Origin: Mycobacterium sp. ELW1
GTDB lineage: Bacteria > Actinomycetota > Actinomycetes > Mycobacteriales > Mycobacteriaceae
Direction: 5' to 3'
Assembly (NCBI RefSeq): GCF_008329905.1
Contig: NZ_CP032155.1
Coordinates: forward strand, 806,001-870,000
DNA length: 64,000 nucleotides
Both the position numbers and the translations under genes were made by a program. The notes under the pieces are model-generated. The model was not told where the DNA came from and searched no databases. It saw nothing but the letters and a program-made list of their open reading frames with translations. This document shows, piece after piece, positions 54,647-63,095 of the stretch. How positions within the stretch are numbered: the stretch's first letter is position 1; each line of letters opens with the position of its first letter.

Positions 54647-56244
54647 GATCCGTCGTCACGTTGATCCGCACCCTCTGGCGGGCGCTCACCTCCATGGGTA
54701 CCGCTCTGGTGCTGCTGTTCCTGCTCGCTCTCGCCGCGGTGCCCGGTGCGCTGCTGCCCCAGCGCAGCCTGAACGACGCCAAGGTCGAGCAGTACATCGC
54801 CGAGCACAACATCATCGGGCCATGGCTCAACCGCCTGCAGTTCTTCGAGGTGTTCTCCAGTTTTTGGTTCACCGCGATCTACGCGCTGCTGTTCATCTCG
54901 CTGGTGGGCTGCCTGACTCCGCGGATGATCGAACACGCCAAGAGCATGCGTGCCGTGCCGGTTCCGGCCCCGCGCAACCTGTCCCGGCTGCCCAAGTACG
55001 CCGCCGCCGAGGTGGTGGGGACGCAGGAGGCCGTCGCGGCGAGGATTTCCGAACGGCTCAAAGGCTGGCGACGGGTCACCCGCCAGGTGGACGGCGTCAC
55101 GGAGATTTCCGCCGAGAAGGGTTACCTGCGCGAGTTCGGCAACATCGTCTTCCACTTCTCCTTGCTCGGCCTGCTGGTGGCGATCGCCGTCGGCAAGCTG
55201 TTCGGCTACGAGGGCAACGTCATCGTCATCGCCAACGGCGGCCCCGGTTTCTGCTCGGCCTCGCCGGCGGCATTCGACTCGTTCCGCGCCGGTAACAGCG
55301 TCGACGGCACCTCCCTGTACCCGATGTGCGTGCGAGTCAACGACTTCCAAGCCCACTACCTGCCCAACGGGCAGGCTCTGTCGTTCGCGTCGAACATCGA
55401 CTACCAGGCCGGCGACGATCTGGCCGCCGGCACCTGGCAGCCCTACCGTCTCGAGGTCAACCATCCGCTGCGCATCGGCGGCGACCGGGTGTACCTGCAG
55501 GGTCACGGCTACGCGCCGACGTTCACCGTCACCTTCCCGAACGGGCAGAAGCGGACCCAGACCCTGCAATGGCGCCCGGACGATCAGCACACCCTGCTGT
55601 CCTCGGGCGTGATCCGCGTCGACCCGCCCGGCGGCATGTACCCCGACCCCTCGGAGCGGCGGAAGCACCAGCTGGCGATCATGGGCCTGTTCGCGCCCAC
55701 CGCCGAACTGGACGGCACCCTGCTGTCGTCGAAGTATCCGGCGGCCAACGACCCGGCGGTGGCCATCGACATCTACCGCGGCGACACCGGGCTGGACACC
55801 GGCCGACCCCAGTCGTTGTTCACGCTCGACCCGCGGCTCATCGAGCAGAAGCGGCTGACCATGGTCAAGCGCACCAACCTGCGCCTTGGCGAGGACGTGC
55901 GCCTCGACGACGGCACCGTGGTGCGGTTCGACGGCGCCACCCCGTTCGTCAACCTGCAGGTTTCGCACGATCCCGGACAGGTGTGGGTGCTGGTGTTCGC
56001 GATGTCCATGATGGGCGGCCTGCTGGTGTCGCTGATCGTGCGCCGGCGGCGCGTGTGGGCGAGGATTTCTGGTGGCGGCGGGCAGGAGCGCAGCCCGGGG
56101 ATGGATTTGGGTTCGAGCGGTACGGTGAACGTCGAGCTGGGCGGTCTGGCCCGCACCGACAACTCCGGCTGGGGCAACGAGTTCGAGAAGCTCACCGAAC
56201 GGATGTTGGCGGACCTGCCGGAGCCGTCGAAAGAGAAGGTCTGA
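54643..56244 (+). CDS. resB: Cytochrome c biogenesis protein ResB/Ccs1
   Basis: This 533-residue protein holds heme and apocytochrome for ligation, together with CcsA. It has membrane helices near residues 17-35, 67-87, 165-187 and 445-465, with a large external domain between the third and fourth. ResB signatures include ALAAVPGALLPQRSLN and GYLREFGNIVFHFSLLGLL. TTG at 54643 (TTGA overlap with the ccdA stop) fits the coupled run. Its C-terminal tail contains a Gly-rich stretch. Confidence 0.92.
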   Translation: MRSVVTLIRTLWRALTSMGTALVLLFLLALAAVPGALLPQRSLNDAKVEQYIAEHNIIGPWLNRLQFFEVFSSFWFTAIYALLFISLVGCLTPRMIEHAKSMRAVPVPAPRNLSRLPKYAAAEVVGTQEAVAARISERLKGWRRVTRQVDGVTEISAEKGYLREFGNIVFHFSLLGLLVAIAVGKLFGYEGNVIVIANGGPGFCSASPAAFDSFRAGNSVDGTSLYPMCVRVNDFQAHYLPNGQALSFASNIDYQAGDDLAAGTWQPYRLEVNHPLRIGGDRVYLQGHGYAPTFTVTFPNGQKRTQTLQWRPDDQHTLLSSGVIRVDPPGGMYPDPSERRKHQLAIMGLFAPTAELDGTLLSSKYPAANDPAVAIDIYRGDTGLDTGRPQSLFTLDPRLIEQKRLTMVKRTNLRLGEDVRLDDGTVVRFDGATPFVNLQVSHDPGQVWVLVFAMSMMGGLLVSLIVRRRRVWARISGGGGQERSPGMDLGSSGTVNVELGGLARTDNSGWGNEFEKLTERMLADLPEPSKEKV

Positions 56245-56246
56245 GC

Positions 56247-57221
56247 ATGAATACCGAGCACATCGACATCGGGCTGGCCCGCTACTCCGATTGGGCCTTC
56301 ACGTCGTCGGTCGTCGTCCTGGTCTTGGCGCTGCTGCTGCTGGCCGTCGAACTCGCCTACAGCCGCGGACGCAAGGTCGAGGCCCGCGAGATGGTGTCGG
56401 CCGGGGTCGCCGCGGACAGTGACCGCCCCGGCGTCGTCGTCGACAAGCCACGGCGCTCCGCCGATGAACGCATCGGCACAGCCGGCCTGTCGCTGGTGTA
56501 CCTCGGCATCGCCTTGCTGTTCGCCTGCATCGTGCTGCGCGGTCTGGCCACCGCCCGCGTGCCGTGGGGCAACATGTACGAGTTCATCAACTTGACGAGC
56601 TTCTGCGGTCTGATCGCGGCGTCGATCGTGCTGCGCAAACCGCAGTACCGCGCGCTGTGGGTTTTCGTACTCGTTCCTGTGCTCATCCTTCTGACCGTCT
56701 CGGGCCGCTGGCTCTACACCAACGCCGCGCCCGTGATGCCTGCGCTGCAGTCCTACTGGCTGCCGATCCACGTCTCCGTTGTCAGCCTCGGCTCGGGTGT
56801 GTTCCTGGTCGCCGGTGTGGCCAGCATCCTGTTCCTGCTGAAGATGTCATCACTGGCCGATCCGGGCCGAGAGGGACGGCTGGCCCAGATCGTCCAACGG
56901 CTGCCCGACGCCCAGACCCTCGACCGAATCGCTTACCGCACCACGATTTTCGCGTTCCCGATCTTCGGCTTCGGCGTCATTTTCGGTGCCATCTGGGCCG
57001 AGGAGGCGTGGGGCCGGTACTGGGGCTGGGACCCCAAGGAGACGGTGTCGTTCATCGCCTGGGTGGTCTACGCCGCATACCTGCACGCCCGCTCGACGGC
57101 GGGATGGCGCGACAAGAAAGCCGCGTGGATCAACGTCATTGGCTTCGTCGCGATGGTCTTCAATCTGTTCTTCATCAACCTGGTGACGGTCGGCCTGCAC
57201 TCCTACGCCGGAGTTAGCTGA
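56247..57221 (+). CDS. ccsA: Cytochrome c synthase subunit CcsA
   Basis: CcsA (324 residues) has eight or so membrane helices and the heme-handling WWD motif in WGRYWGWDPKETVSF. Conserved histidines occur in LPIHVSVVSLG and VGLHSYAGVS. With ResB it forms the system II heme lyase. ATG at 56247 is 2 bp after the resB stop. It is the last gene of the hemL-ccs run. Confidence 0.95.
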   Translation: MNTEHIDIGLARYSDWAFTSSVVVLVLALLLLAVELAYSRGRKVEAREMVSAGVAADSDRPGVVVDKPRRSADERIGTAGLSLVYLGIALLFACIVLRGLATARVPWGNMYEFINLTSFCGLIAASIVLRKPQYRALWVFVLVPVLILLTVSGRWLYTNAAPVMPALQSYWLPIHVSVVSLGSGVFLVAGVASILFLLKMSSLADPGREGRLAQIVQRLPDAQTLDRIAYRTTIFAFPIFGFGVIFGAIWAEEAWGRYWGWDPKETVSFIAWVVYAAYLHARSTAGWRDKKAAWINVIGFVAMVFNLFFINLVTVGLHSYAGVS

Positions 57222-57235
57222 CTCCAGCCGTGCGC

Positions 57236-57241
57236 TAGGGT
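57236..57241 (+). promoter_or_regulatory. Possible -10 element upstream of the MinD-like gene
   Basis: TAGGGT lies 63 bp before the GTG at 57299. GTTAGC at 17-bp spacing is a poor -35 match. Confidence 0.3.
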
Positions 57242-57298
57242 TCAAAGGACCCACGAACAACCACTCGACCCGAAACGATATGTCAGGGGGAAGTGCAC

Positions 57299-58477
57299 GT
57301 GTCCACTCCTCATGGGTCCCACCAGGGCCATGAATTAACTGATGCGACAACGGTATTCCGCGCCGAACAGCGGTTCACCGATCCGGCGACCACCGCAACC
57401 GAATCCGAACCGGACTGGCTGGCGCCGACGCCGCCGATCGGCATCCCGATGGAATCGCTGACCGCGGCCGCGCCGGTGTTCAACCAGTACGTCGCCGAGC
57501 ATCCGGTGCCGTCGTACCGCCCGATGGTGCCGCCGACGCCCTATCCGGACCTGTCGACGAGCGCGCTGCTACGCCAGGTGAAGCCGCCGCCGTCCGGTGG
57601 CTGGCGCCGTTGGCTGTACCTGGCGTCGGGGAAGTTGATCAACGTCGGTGAGGGCCAGCGCGCCGCGCACCACACCAACCTCGTCGCACAGGTGAACCGT
57701 CCGCTGCAGGGCTGCTACAAGATCGCGCTGCTCTCGCTCAAGGGCGGGGTCGGCAAGACGACGATCACCGCCACCCTGGGCGGGACGTTCGCCACCATTC
57801 GCGGCGACCGGGTGATCGCGGTCGACGCCAATCCCGACCGCGGGACGCTGAGCCAGAAGGTGCCGCTGGAAACCCCGGCCACCGTGCGTCATCTGCTGCG
57901 CGACGCCGAGAAGATCGAGCGCTACAGCGACGTCCGCGGCTACACCTCGCAGGGCCCGAGCCGGCTGGAAGTCCTGGCGTCGGAAAGCGACCCCGCGGTG
58001 TCCGAAGCGTTCAGCGCGACGGATTACGACAAGGCGCTGGCGGTGCTCGAGCGGTTCTACAGCCTGGTGCTCACCGACTGCGGCACCGGGCTGCTGCACT
58101 CGGCGATGACGTCGGTGCTGTCGCAGGCCGACGCACTGGTCGTGGTCAGTTCGGGTTCGGTGGACGGGGCGCGCAGCGCCTCGGCGACGCTGGACTGGCT
58201 GGACGCCCACGGCCATCAGGACCTGGTGCGCCGGTCGGTGTGCGTCATCAACGCCGTCCGGCCGCGGTCGGGCAAGGTCGACATGCAGAAGGTGGTGGAC
58301 CACTTTTCGCGGCGGTGCCGCGCCGTATGCGTGGTGCCGTTCGACCCGCATCTGGAAGAGGGCGCCGAAATCGATCTCGAGCGGCTGAAGCCGAAGACCC
58401 GTGAGGCCCTGGTTCAGCTCGCTGCCGTGGTGGCCGACGGCTTTCCCGCCGTCGACGTGAACGAACGGTTCGGCTAG
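57299..58477 (+). CDS. MinD/ParA-like ATPase (Rv0530-like)
   Basis: The 392-residue protein has a Pro-rich N terminus (about 1-130) and a deviant Walker A ATPase domain, LLSLKGGVGKTTITATLGG, then VIAVDANPDRGTL and LVLTDCGTGLLHSAM. This is the layout of EspI-like ATPases near ESX systems, but no ESX genes are here. A role in polar localisation or secretion is inference only. GTG 57299 has AGGGGG at 8-bp spacing; GTG 57293 is too close. Confidence 0.88.
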   Translation: MSTPHGSHQGHELTDATTVFRAEQRFTDPATTATESEPDWLAPTPPIGIPMESLTAAAPVFNQYVAEHPVPSYRPMVPPTPYPDLSTSALLRQVKPPPSGGWRRWLYLASGKLINVGEGQRAAHHTNLVAQVNRPLQGCYKIALLSLKGGVGKTTITATLGGTFATIRGDRVIAVDANPDRGTLSQKVPLETPATVRHLLRDAEKIERYSDVRGYTSQGPSRLEVLASESDPAVSEAFSATDYDKALAVLERFYSLVLTDCGTGLLHSAMTSVLSQADALVVVSSGSVDGARSASATLDWLDAHGHQDLVRRSVCVINAVRPRSGKVDMQKVVDHFSRRCRAVCVVPFDPHLEEGAEIDLERLKPKTREALVQLAAVVADGFPAVDVNERFG

Positions 58478-58493
58478 CGATGGCTAGCGCGGG

Positions 58494-58655
58494 TTAGCGG
58501 GGATTGTTGTCGCCGTGGCTGAGTCGCCACAGGAAGTCGGGATCGTCGTCGGGGCCGACAACCCTGGTCTTCGGCCGGTGCGCCTGGGCGCGAACCGCGC
58601 GCCAGCCGACATAGACCGCGGCGGCGATGATCAGAACCAACAGCAGGTACAGCAC
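58494..58655 (-). CDS. Small single-pass membrane protein, 53 aa (Rv0530A-like)
   Basis: This 53-residue frame begins with a membrane helix (LYLLLVLIIAAAVYVGW) and continues with a basic then acidic tail (RAQAHRPKTRVVGPDDDPDF). A perfect AAAGGAGG ribosome site lies 6 bp before the GTG. A similar small ORF is annotated here in M. tuberculosis as I recall. It is divergent from the DUF4229 gene and convergent with the MinD-like gene. Confidence 0.82.
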   Translation of the reverse strand: MLYLLLVLIIAAAVYVGWRAVRAQAHRPKTRVVGPDDDPDFLWRLSHGDNNPR

Positions 58656-58666
58656 GAAAACCTCCT

Positions 58667-58695
58667 TTGTCCGAATATACGCGCGTCGGTAGGCT
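58667..58695 (+). promoter_or_regulatory. Promoter of the DUF4229 gene (leaderless)
   Basis: TTGTCC (58667-58672) and TAGGCT (58690-58695) are separated by 17 bp, and the GTG at 58703 lies 7 bp downstream, so the transcript is predicted to begin at the start codon. Confidence 0.6.
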
Positions 58696-58702
58696 CGGCG
58701 CG

Positions 58703-59026
58703 GTGTCGGACAATTCGGACAACAAGACCTCGGGCGCGGGCGGTCGTTTGGTGCTCGACGTCCTCGCGTACACCCTTGCGCGGATCGCGCTGGTGGTCGT
58801 TCTGACGGCTGCGATCTACTACCTCGGCAAGCTGATCGGGATCACCGAGTTCCCGCTCATCGTGGCGTTGTTGTTCGGGATCGTGCTTGCGCTGCCGTTG
58901 GGGATCTGGCTGTTGGCGCCGTTGCGCAAGCGCGCCACCGCGAGCATCGCCGCGGTCGACGAGCGTCGTCGCCGTGACCGCGAGCAACTGCAGGCCCGGC
59001 TGCGCGGCAAAAAGTCGACCGACTAG
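58703..59026 (+). CDS. DUF4229 membrane protein (Rv0531-like)
   Basis: This 107-residue protein has two membrane helices (about 18-42 and 51-73) and a basic cytoplasmic tail ([18 protein letters not shown]). It fits DUF4229, a family of actinobacterial membrane proteins often next to menA. Function unknown. The GTG start is supported by a leaderless promoter. It converges on menA with a 4-bp overlap. Confidence 0.85.
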   Translation: MSDNSDNKTSGAGGRLVLDVLAYTLARIALVVVLTAAIYYLGKLIGITEFPLIVALLFGIVLALPLGIWLLAPLRKRATASIAAVDERRRRDREQLQARLRGKKSTD

Positions 59027-59892
59027 CCGAACGCCAGCGCCAGCGCCACCGCGATCGACCAGACCAGCATTGTCAGGCCGGTATCGCGCAGCACCGGGAT
59101 GAGCTCGCGACCGCCGAGGCCGCGGCGTACCGGCCCGGCCGCACGCAGGGCCAGCGGTGCGGCGATCAGACCGACCGCACACCACGGCGTGGCGAGCATC
59201 AGCACCAGGGTCAGCACGCCGGCCACAGCCAGCATGGACTGGTAAAGGATCCGGGTTCGGCCATCGCCGAGTCGGACCGCCAAGGTGACCTTGCCGGCCA
59301 CGCGGTCGGTCGGGATGTCGCGCAGGTTGTTGGCCACCAGCACGGCCGACGACAGCGCGCCGGTCGCGACGGCCAGCGCCAGGCCGACCCAGTCGACCCG
59401 CAGCGCCTGGGTGTACTGCGTGCCCAGCACGGCGACGAGGCCGAAGAACACAAACACGGCGATCTCGCCGAATCCGGCATAGCCGTAGGGCCGGGAGCCG
59501 CCGGTGTACAGCCACGCTCCCGCGATGCAGACGACGCCCACCGCGATCAGCCAGGGCGCACTGACGACGGCCAGAGCCAGCCCGGCGACCGCACCGACAC
59601 CGAGGCTGACGACGGCGGCGCTCAGCACCGCGCGCGGCGACGCCAGCTTCGAGCCGACCAACCGCAGCGGTCCGGCCCGTTCGTCGTCGGTGCCGCGGAT
59701 GCCGTCGGAGTAGTCGTTGGCGAAGTTGACCCCGACGATCAGCGCGAGCGAAACGGCAAGTGCCAGTAGCGCCTTCCACCACACGAAGGCGTCCAGCCAG
59801 GCCGCTGCGCCGGTACCCGCGACCACTGGCGCCACCGCGTTGGGCAGAGTTCTGGGTCTGGCCCCTTCGACCCACTGCGCGATGCTCGCCAT
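59023..59892 (-). CDS. menA: 1,4-dihydroxy-2-naphthoate polyprenyltransferase
   Basis: MenA attaches the polyprenyl chain to DHNA, forming demethylmenaquinone. The 289-residue UbiA-family protein has about eight helices and the Asp-rich motifs [19 protein letters not shown] and [14 protein letters not shown], which bind the Mg2+-pyrophosphate. Menaquinone is the respiratory quinone, fitting the neighbouring heme and cytochrome c genes. In M. tuberculosis fabH and PE_PGRS6 lie nearby; both are missing here. Confidence 0.95.
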   Translation of the reverse strand: MASIAQWVEGARPRTLPNAVAPVVAGTGAAAWLDAFVWWKALLALAVSLALIVGVNFANDYSDGIRGTDDERAGPLRLVGSKLASPRAVLSAAVVSLGVGAVAGLALAVVSAPWLIAVGVVCIAGAWLYTGGSRPYGYAGFGEIAVFVFFGLVAVLGTQYTQALRVDWVGLALAVATGALSSAVLVANNLRDIPTDRVAGKVTLAVRLGDGRTRILYQSMLAVAGVLTLVLMLATPWCAVGLIAAPLALRAAGPVRRGLGGRELIPVLRDTGLTMLVWSIAVALALAFG

Positions 59893-60485
59893 GCCCGCAA
59901 TCGTCGCACGCAGGTCAGCCCGGTTGCTCAGGTGTCGTGCGGGTACGGGGTGTCGATATTTGCTGGTCGACTAAGCGCTCCGCTGAGCAGCGATAGCTAC
60001 CCGCCGATGTCGGTACCGCTTCGCTGGGGCGCGACGTTTCGGGCGTATGCCGACGATAAGCACATCAAACTAAAGTGCGGGGATTTGCCGGCGGGTCCGT
60101 CTCAGAGATAGCTGACGCCCGTGAGATGGTCCGTCCCGCTGCGGTCGTCCGAGTTCGGCCAACCTAGCACTTCGGCAAACCGGTGCTGCCGAAGAACAGA
60201 CCCGTAGGGTTCTGGAATGCCGAGAAAGGCTGATCGCCTGCTCAGTCGGAGGGTGGCGGGGGCAGCACGCGGGAGTGGTTGCGCGCTTAAATAATTCACG
60301 CGTCAAGAAGGTTTGCTGACGGACCAGCGCATCGCGTTCACCTGCGACTCTCGCAGGGGCTGTGATTGCGAGCCGGACCGCCGAACTGACTGACCGGTAA
60401 GTTCTGCGCCAAATACCGCCAACTCCCGATTTCGGCTCCGGTAACTTTTGCCGCGTTCATTCCAGACCCCTCGACAGGAGTAATA
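59893..60485. other. Gene-free 593-bp intergenic region
   Basis: Between menA and the secreted-protein gene I see no convincing coding sequence on either strand; the open frames lack ribosome sites and family signals. Base composition is more AT-rich than the neighbours in places (around 60040-60080 and 60285-60300). The only structure noted is the hairpin at 60170-60194. It probably holds the divergent promoters. Confidence 0.6.
60170..60194. repeat. Inverted repeat CTTCGGCA-N9-TGCCGAAG
   Basis: This is a perfect 8-bp stem with a 9-nt loop in the middle of the gene-free region. It could be an operator, a terminator without a T-run, or part of a small RNA. No function is shown. Confidence 0.5.
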
Positions 60486-61664
60486 ATGCGCATTGCTGTG
60501 CGGTCGTCCATCGCATCCGGGGTGGCGCTGGTGGGAGCCGGTGCTGTCGCATTCGCACCGATGCAACCGGTCGCGTCACCGCTGTCGAACGTCCACATTC
60601 CGGCGGCGTTCTCCAGCGTGGAACTCACCGCGTCGTTCGATCCCGTCACCCCATGGGTTGACCTCGTCACTGCCGCAGTGAGCAATGTGTCGACGATCGG
60701 ACAGGACTGGCTGGCTGACCCCGCGCCCGCGTTGCGCCAGCTCGGCACGAACTTGTTCGGCTACGGGCAGACCACCGCCACCGCACTCGGGGGCGTCGCC
60801 TCGGCGACCTATGACTACTTGACGACGACGGTGCCAGAAGCGCTCACCACCGCGTTCCAGCAGATCGCCGACGGCAACCTGTCCGGGGCGGCAGGCACGA
60901 TCAACAACGCCCTGGGAACCGCCATCCTGACGATCGGGCTTCCGCTGTTCCCGGTCCTGGATATCCCCGGCAAGATGGCGGACAACTTCGCCGCTGTGGT
61001 CAAGACGGTCACCGGGCTCGCGACGGTATTGCCGGCTCTCATCGGCGTTCTCGGCCCCATCGAGGGCTCGATCCAGTCCCTCGGCGACAGCGGGCAAGCG
61101 GTGCTCGACGCCCTGGCCGCGGGGCAGACCGTCACGGCGCTGAACGCCGCCATCAACACGCTCCCGACATTCATCGGCGCTGTGATCAACGGCTACGAGT
61201 CGACGGACGGCAGCCAGTACCCGGGGCTGTTGTCGCCGCCCGATGAGAACGGCAACAACGCGGGCATCGCGTACACGCTGCTGGTCTCGATCCCGAAGGC
61301 GATCGCCACGGCGCTGGGAGCTCCGGCGGCCCCGGCGGGTGCGGCGCTCAAGCCGGCCGCGGCGAGTTCCAAGGCTGTCGCGGCGGAGCAGCCCGCAGCG
61401 GTCGAGGCCGCCTCCGGCGAGTCGTCGCAGTCCTCCGAGGCCGCCGACGCCTCGGCGACTGACACGGCGTCGGACAGCGCTGCCTCGGCGACCGTGAAGG
61501 ACGGGAACAAGGTGACCCCCGGAAAGTCCGGTGTCACGAGTGCGCGGGGTGCGAAGGGCTCGTCGAAGCCGGCCGGATCGGAGACCGCAGGCGGCAAGGG
61601 CTCGACCGGGGGAGGCTCCAGCAAGGGTCACTCTGCCCGGCATGGCGCCGGCGGAGCCGACTAG
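60486..61664 (+). CDS. Secreted protein with Ser/Gly/Lys-rich tail (function unknown)
   Basis: This 392-residue protein has a signal peptide (about 1-30; RIAVRSSIASGVALVGAGAV), a helical hydrophobic domain (about 45-270) with PWVDLVTAAVSNVSTIGQDW, and a low-complexity tail (about 280-392) rich in Ala, Ser, Gly and Lys. I recognise the type as a lineage-expanded exported mycobacterial family but know no function. AGGAG (60476-60480) precedes the ATG. It occupies the place where PE_PGRS6/fabH occur in M. tuberculosis. Confidence 0.78.
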   Translation: MRIAVRSSIASGVALVGAGAVAFAPMQPVASPLSNVHIPAAFSSVELTASFDPVTPWVDLVTAAVSNVSTIGQDWLADPAPALRQLGTNLFGYGQTTATALGGVASATYDYLTTTVPEALTTAFQQIADGNLSGAAGTINNALGTAILTIGLPLFPVLDIPGKMADNFAAVVKTVTGLATVLPALIGVLGPIEGSIQSLGDSGQAVLDALAAGQTVTALNAAINTLPTFIGAVINGYESTDGSQYPGLLSPPDENGNNAGIAYTLLVSIPKAIATALGAPAAPAGAALKPAAASSKAVAAEQPAAVEAASGESSQSSEAADASATDTASDSAASATVKDGNKVTPGKSGVTSARGAKGSSKPAGSETAGGKGSTGGGSSKGHSARHGAGGAD

Positions 61665-61699
61665 TCCGACTTCAGCAGTACTGACGAGGTAGATGGCAG

Positions 61700-61719
61700 C
61701 CCCCGCGGCGACGCGGGGG
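61700..61719 (+). terminator. GC-rich hairpin CCCCCGCG-GCGA-CGCGGGGG
   Basis: This perfect 8-bp stem with a 4-nt loop begins 36 bp after the secreted-protein stop. There is no T-run, as is common for mycobacterial terminators. The right arm would also mask a GGGGGA sequence before ATG 61727, so a translational role for the next gene is possible. Confidence 0.5.
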
Positions 61720-61753
61720 ACTCGCCATGTCGTTCCAGGCACGCGGAGGATCT

Positions 61754-62284
61754 GTGTCGACACGTCGACCGGGCGACGTAGGCCGTCAATTGGTTCAACA
61801 ACGCCGCCACAGGCTGGGCCTCGACGATGTCGAGGCCCATGCGTGGGTGCAGTTCGAGTCGGTCGCGATCGCATTGCACGGACTGGTCAATCGAGCCCTG
61901 CTGCACCACCACCATTTGAGTCTCGCCGACGTCCAATTGCTGAGTCATCTGAAGAGTCATGGCCCGAGTCCGATGGGTGCTCTTGCCGAGATGCTGATGG
62001 TCACGCCGAGTGCGCTCACCCAACAGATCCAGCGCCTCGAGCGGCGCCGGCTGGTCGACCGGGAGGCGAGCAGCGATGACGGCCGGCGGGTGCTCGCGAC
62101 GATCACCCGCGACGGGCTCCGGCTGACCGCCGCGTCGTTGGAGACCTACGCCCGTGTGGTGCGTGCGCACTTCCTCGACGAGCTGAGCAGGAATCAGATG
62201 ATCGCGCTCGGCGACGGTTGCCGGCGGATCAGCGCCCGGTTGAAGGCAGCCGATTCCACCGGGGAGCCGTCCGACAGCCAGTGA
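61754..62284 (+). CDS. MarR-family regulator
   Basis: This protein of about 176 residues has a winged-helix MarR domain: LSLADVQLLSHLKSHGPSPM, MLMVTPSALTQQIQRLERRRLV, and wing SSDDGRRVLATIT. GTG 61754 has GGAGG nearby (61745-61749) and avoids the hairpin; ATG 61727 would add nine residues. The ligand and targets are unknown. It lies 34 bp before mtnP. I recall no MarR gene here in M. tuberculosis. Confidence 0.88.
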   Translation: MSTRRPGDVGRQLVQQRRHRLGLDDVEAHAWVQFESVAIALHGLVNRALLHHHHLSLADVQLLSHLKSHGPSPMGALAEMLMVTPSALTQQIQRLERRRLVDREASSDDGRRVLATITRDGLRLTAASLETYARVVRAHFLDELSRNQMIALGDGCRRISARLKAADSTGEPSDSQ

Positions 62285-62318
62285 TCGGCGGGATCGGAAC
62301 TGCCTGCACAATGGTCGA

Positions 62319-63095
62319 ATGCTCGGAGTAATCGGCGGCAGCGGTTTCTACACCTTCTTCGGGGCCGACGCGCGCAGCGTCAACCTGGATACGCCCTACG
62401 GTGAACCGAGTGCGCCGATCACGGTCGGCCGGGTCGGCCAGCACGAGGTGGCCTTCCTGCCCCGGCACGGCCTGAGTCATGAGTTCTCGCCGCACAAGGT
62501 GCCGTACCGGGCCAACATGTGGGCGTTGCGTGCGCTCGGTGTGCGGCGGGTGTTCGGGCCGTGCGCGGTCGGCAGCCTCACTCCCGAGCTTGGGCCCGGC
62601 GCCATCGTCGTTCCCGATCAGTTGGTCGACCGGACCCGGGGCCGGCTGGACACATACTTCGACTCCGGCGGCATCCATGTCGGCTTCGCCGATCCCTACT
62701 GCCCGACGTTGCGCTCGGCGGTGACGGGGCTGCCCGGTGTGGTCGACGGCGGCACCATGGTCGTGGTGCAGGGGCCGCGGTTCTCCACCCGCGCCGAGAG
62801 CCAGTGGTTCGCGCGCGAAGGGTTCAGCCTGATCAACATGACCGGATACCCCGAGGCGGTGCTCGCCCGCGAGTTGGAAATGTGTTACGCGGCAATTGCT
62901 TTGGTGACCGACCTGGATGCCGGCGTGGATGTCGGGGCGGGTGTTCGCGCGGTCGACGTCTTCGCGGAGTTCGAGAAGAACATGGGGCCGTTCAAGCAGT
63001 TGGTGCTGGAAGCCATCGACCAGGTGGCCTCTGACCGCGTGTGCGAGCACTGCCTTGCGCACGAAGGTGTCGAGTTGCCGTTCGACCTGCCATGA
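62319..63095 (+). CDS. mtnP: 5'-methylthioadenosine phosphorylase (MtnP)
   Basis: MtnP splits methylthioadenosine into adenine and methylthioribose-1-phosphate, recycling the polyamine and SAM by-product. The 258-residue protein shows GVIGGSGFY, PRHGLSHEFSPHKVPYRANM, VVQGPRFSTRAES and LINMTGYPEAVLARELEMCY with the conserved Met and Asp/Glu residues of the type II phosphorylase fold. It corresponds to Rv0535. Its stop overlaps the galE3 start by 4 bp. Confidence 0.93.
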   Translation: MLGVIGGSGFYTFFGADARSVNLDTPYGEPSAPITVGRVGQHEVAFLPRHGLSHEFSPHKVPYRANMWALRALGVRRVFGPCAVGSLTPELGPGAIVVPDQLVDRTRGRLDTYFDSGGIHVGFADPYCPTLRSAVTGLPGVVDGGTMVVVQGPRFSTRAESQWFAREGFSLINMTGYPEAVLARELEMCYAAIALVTDLDAGVDVGAGVRAVDVFAEFEKNMGPFKQLVLEAIDQVASDRVCEHCLAHEGVELPFDLP

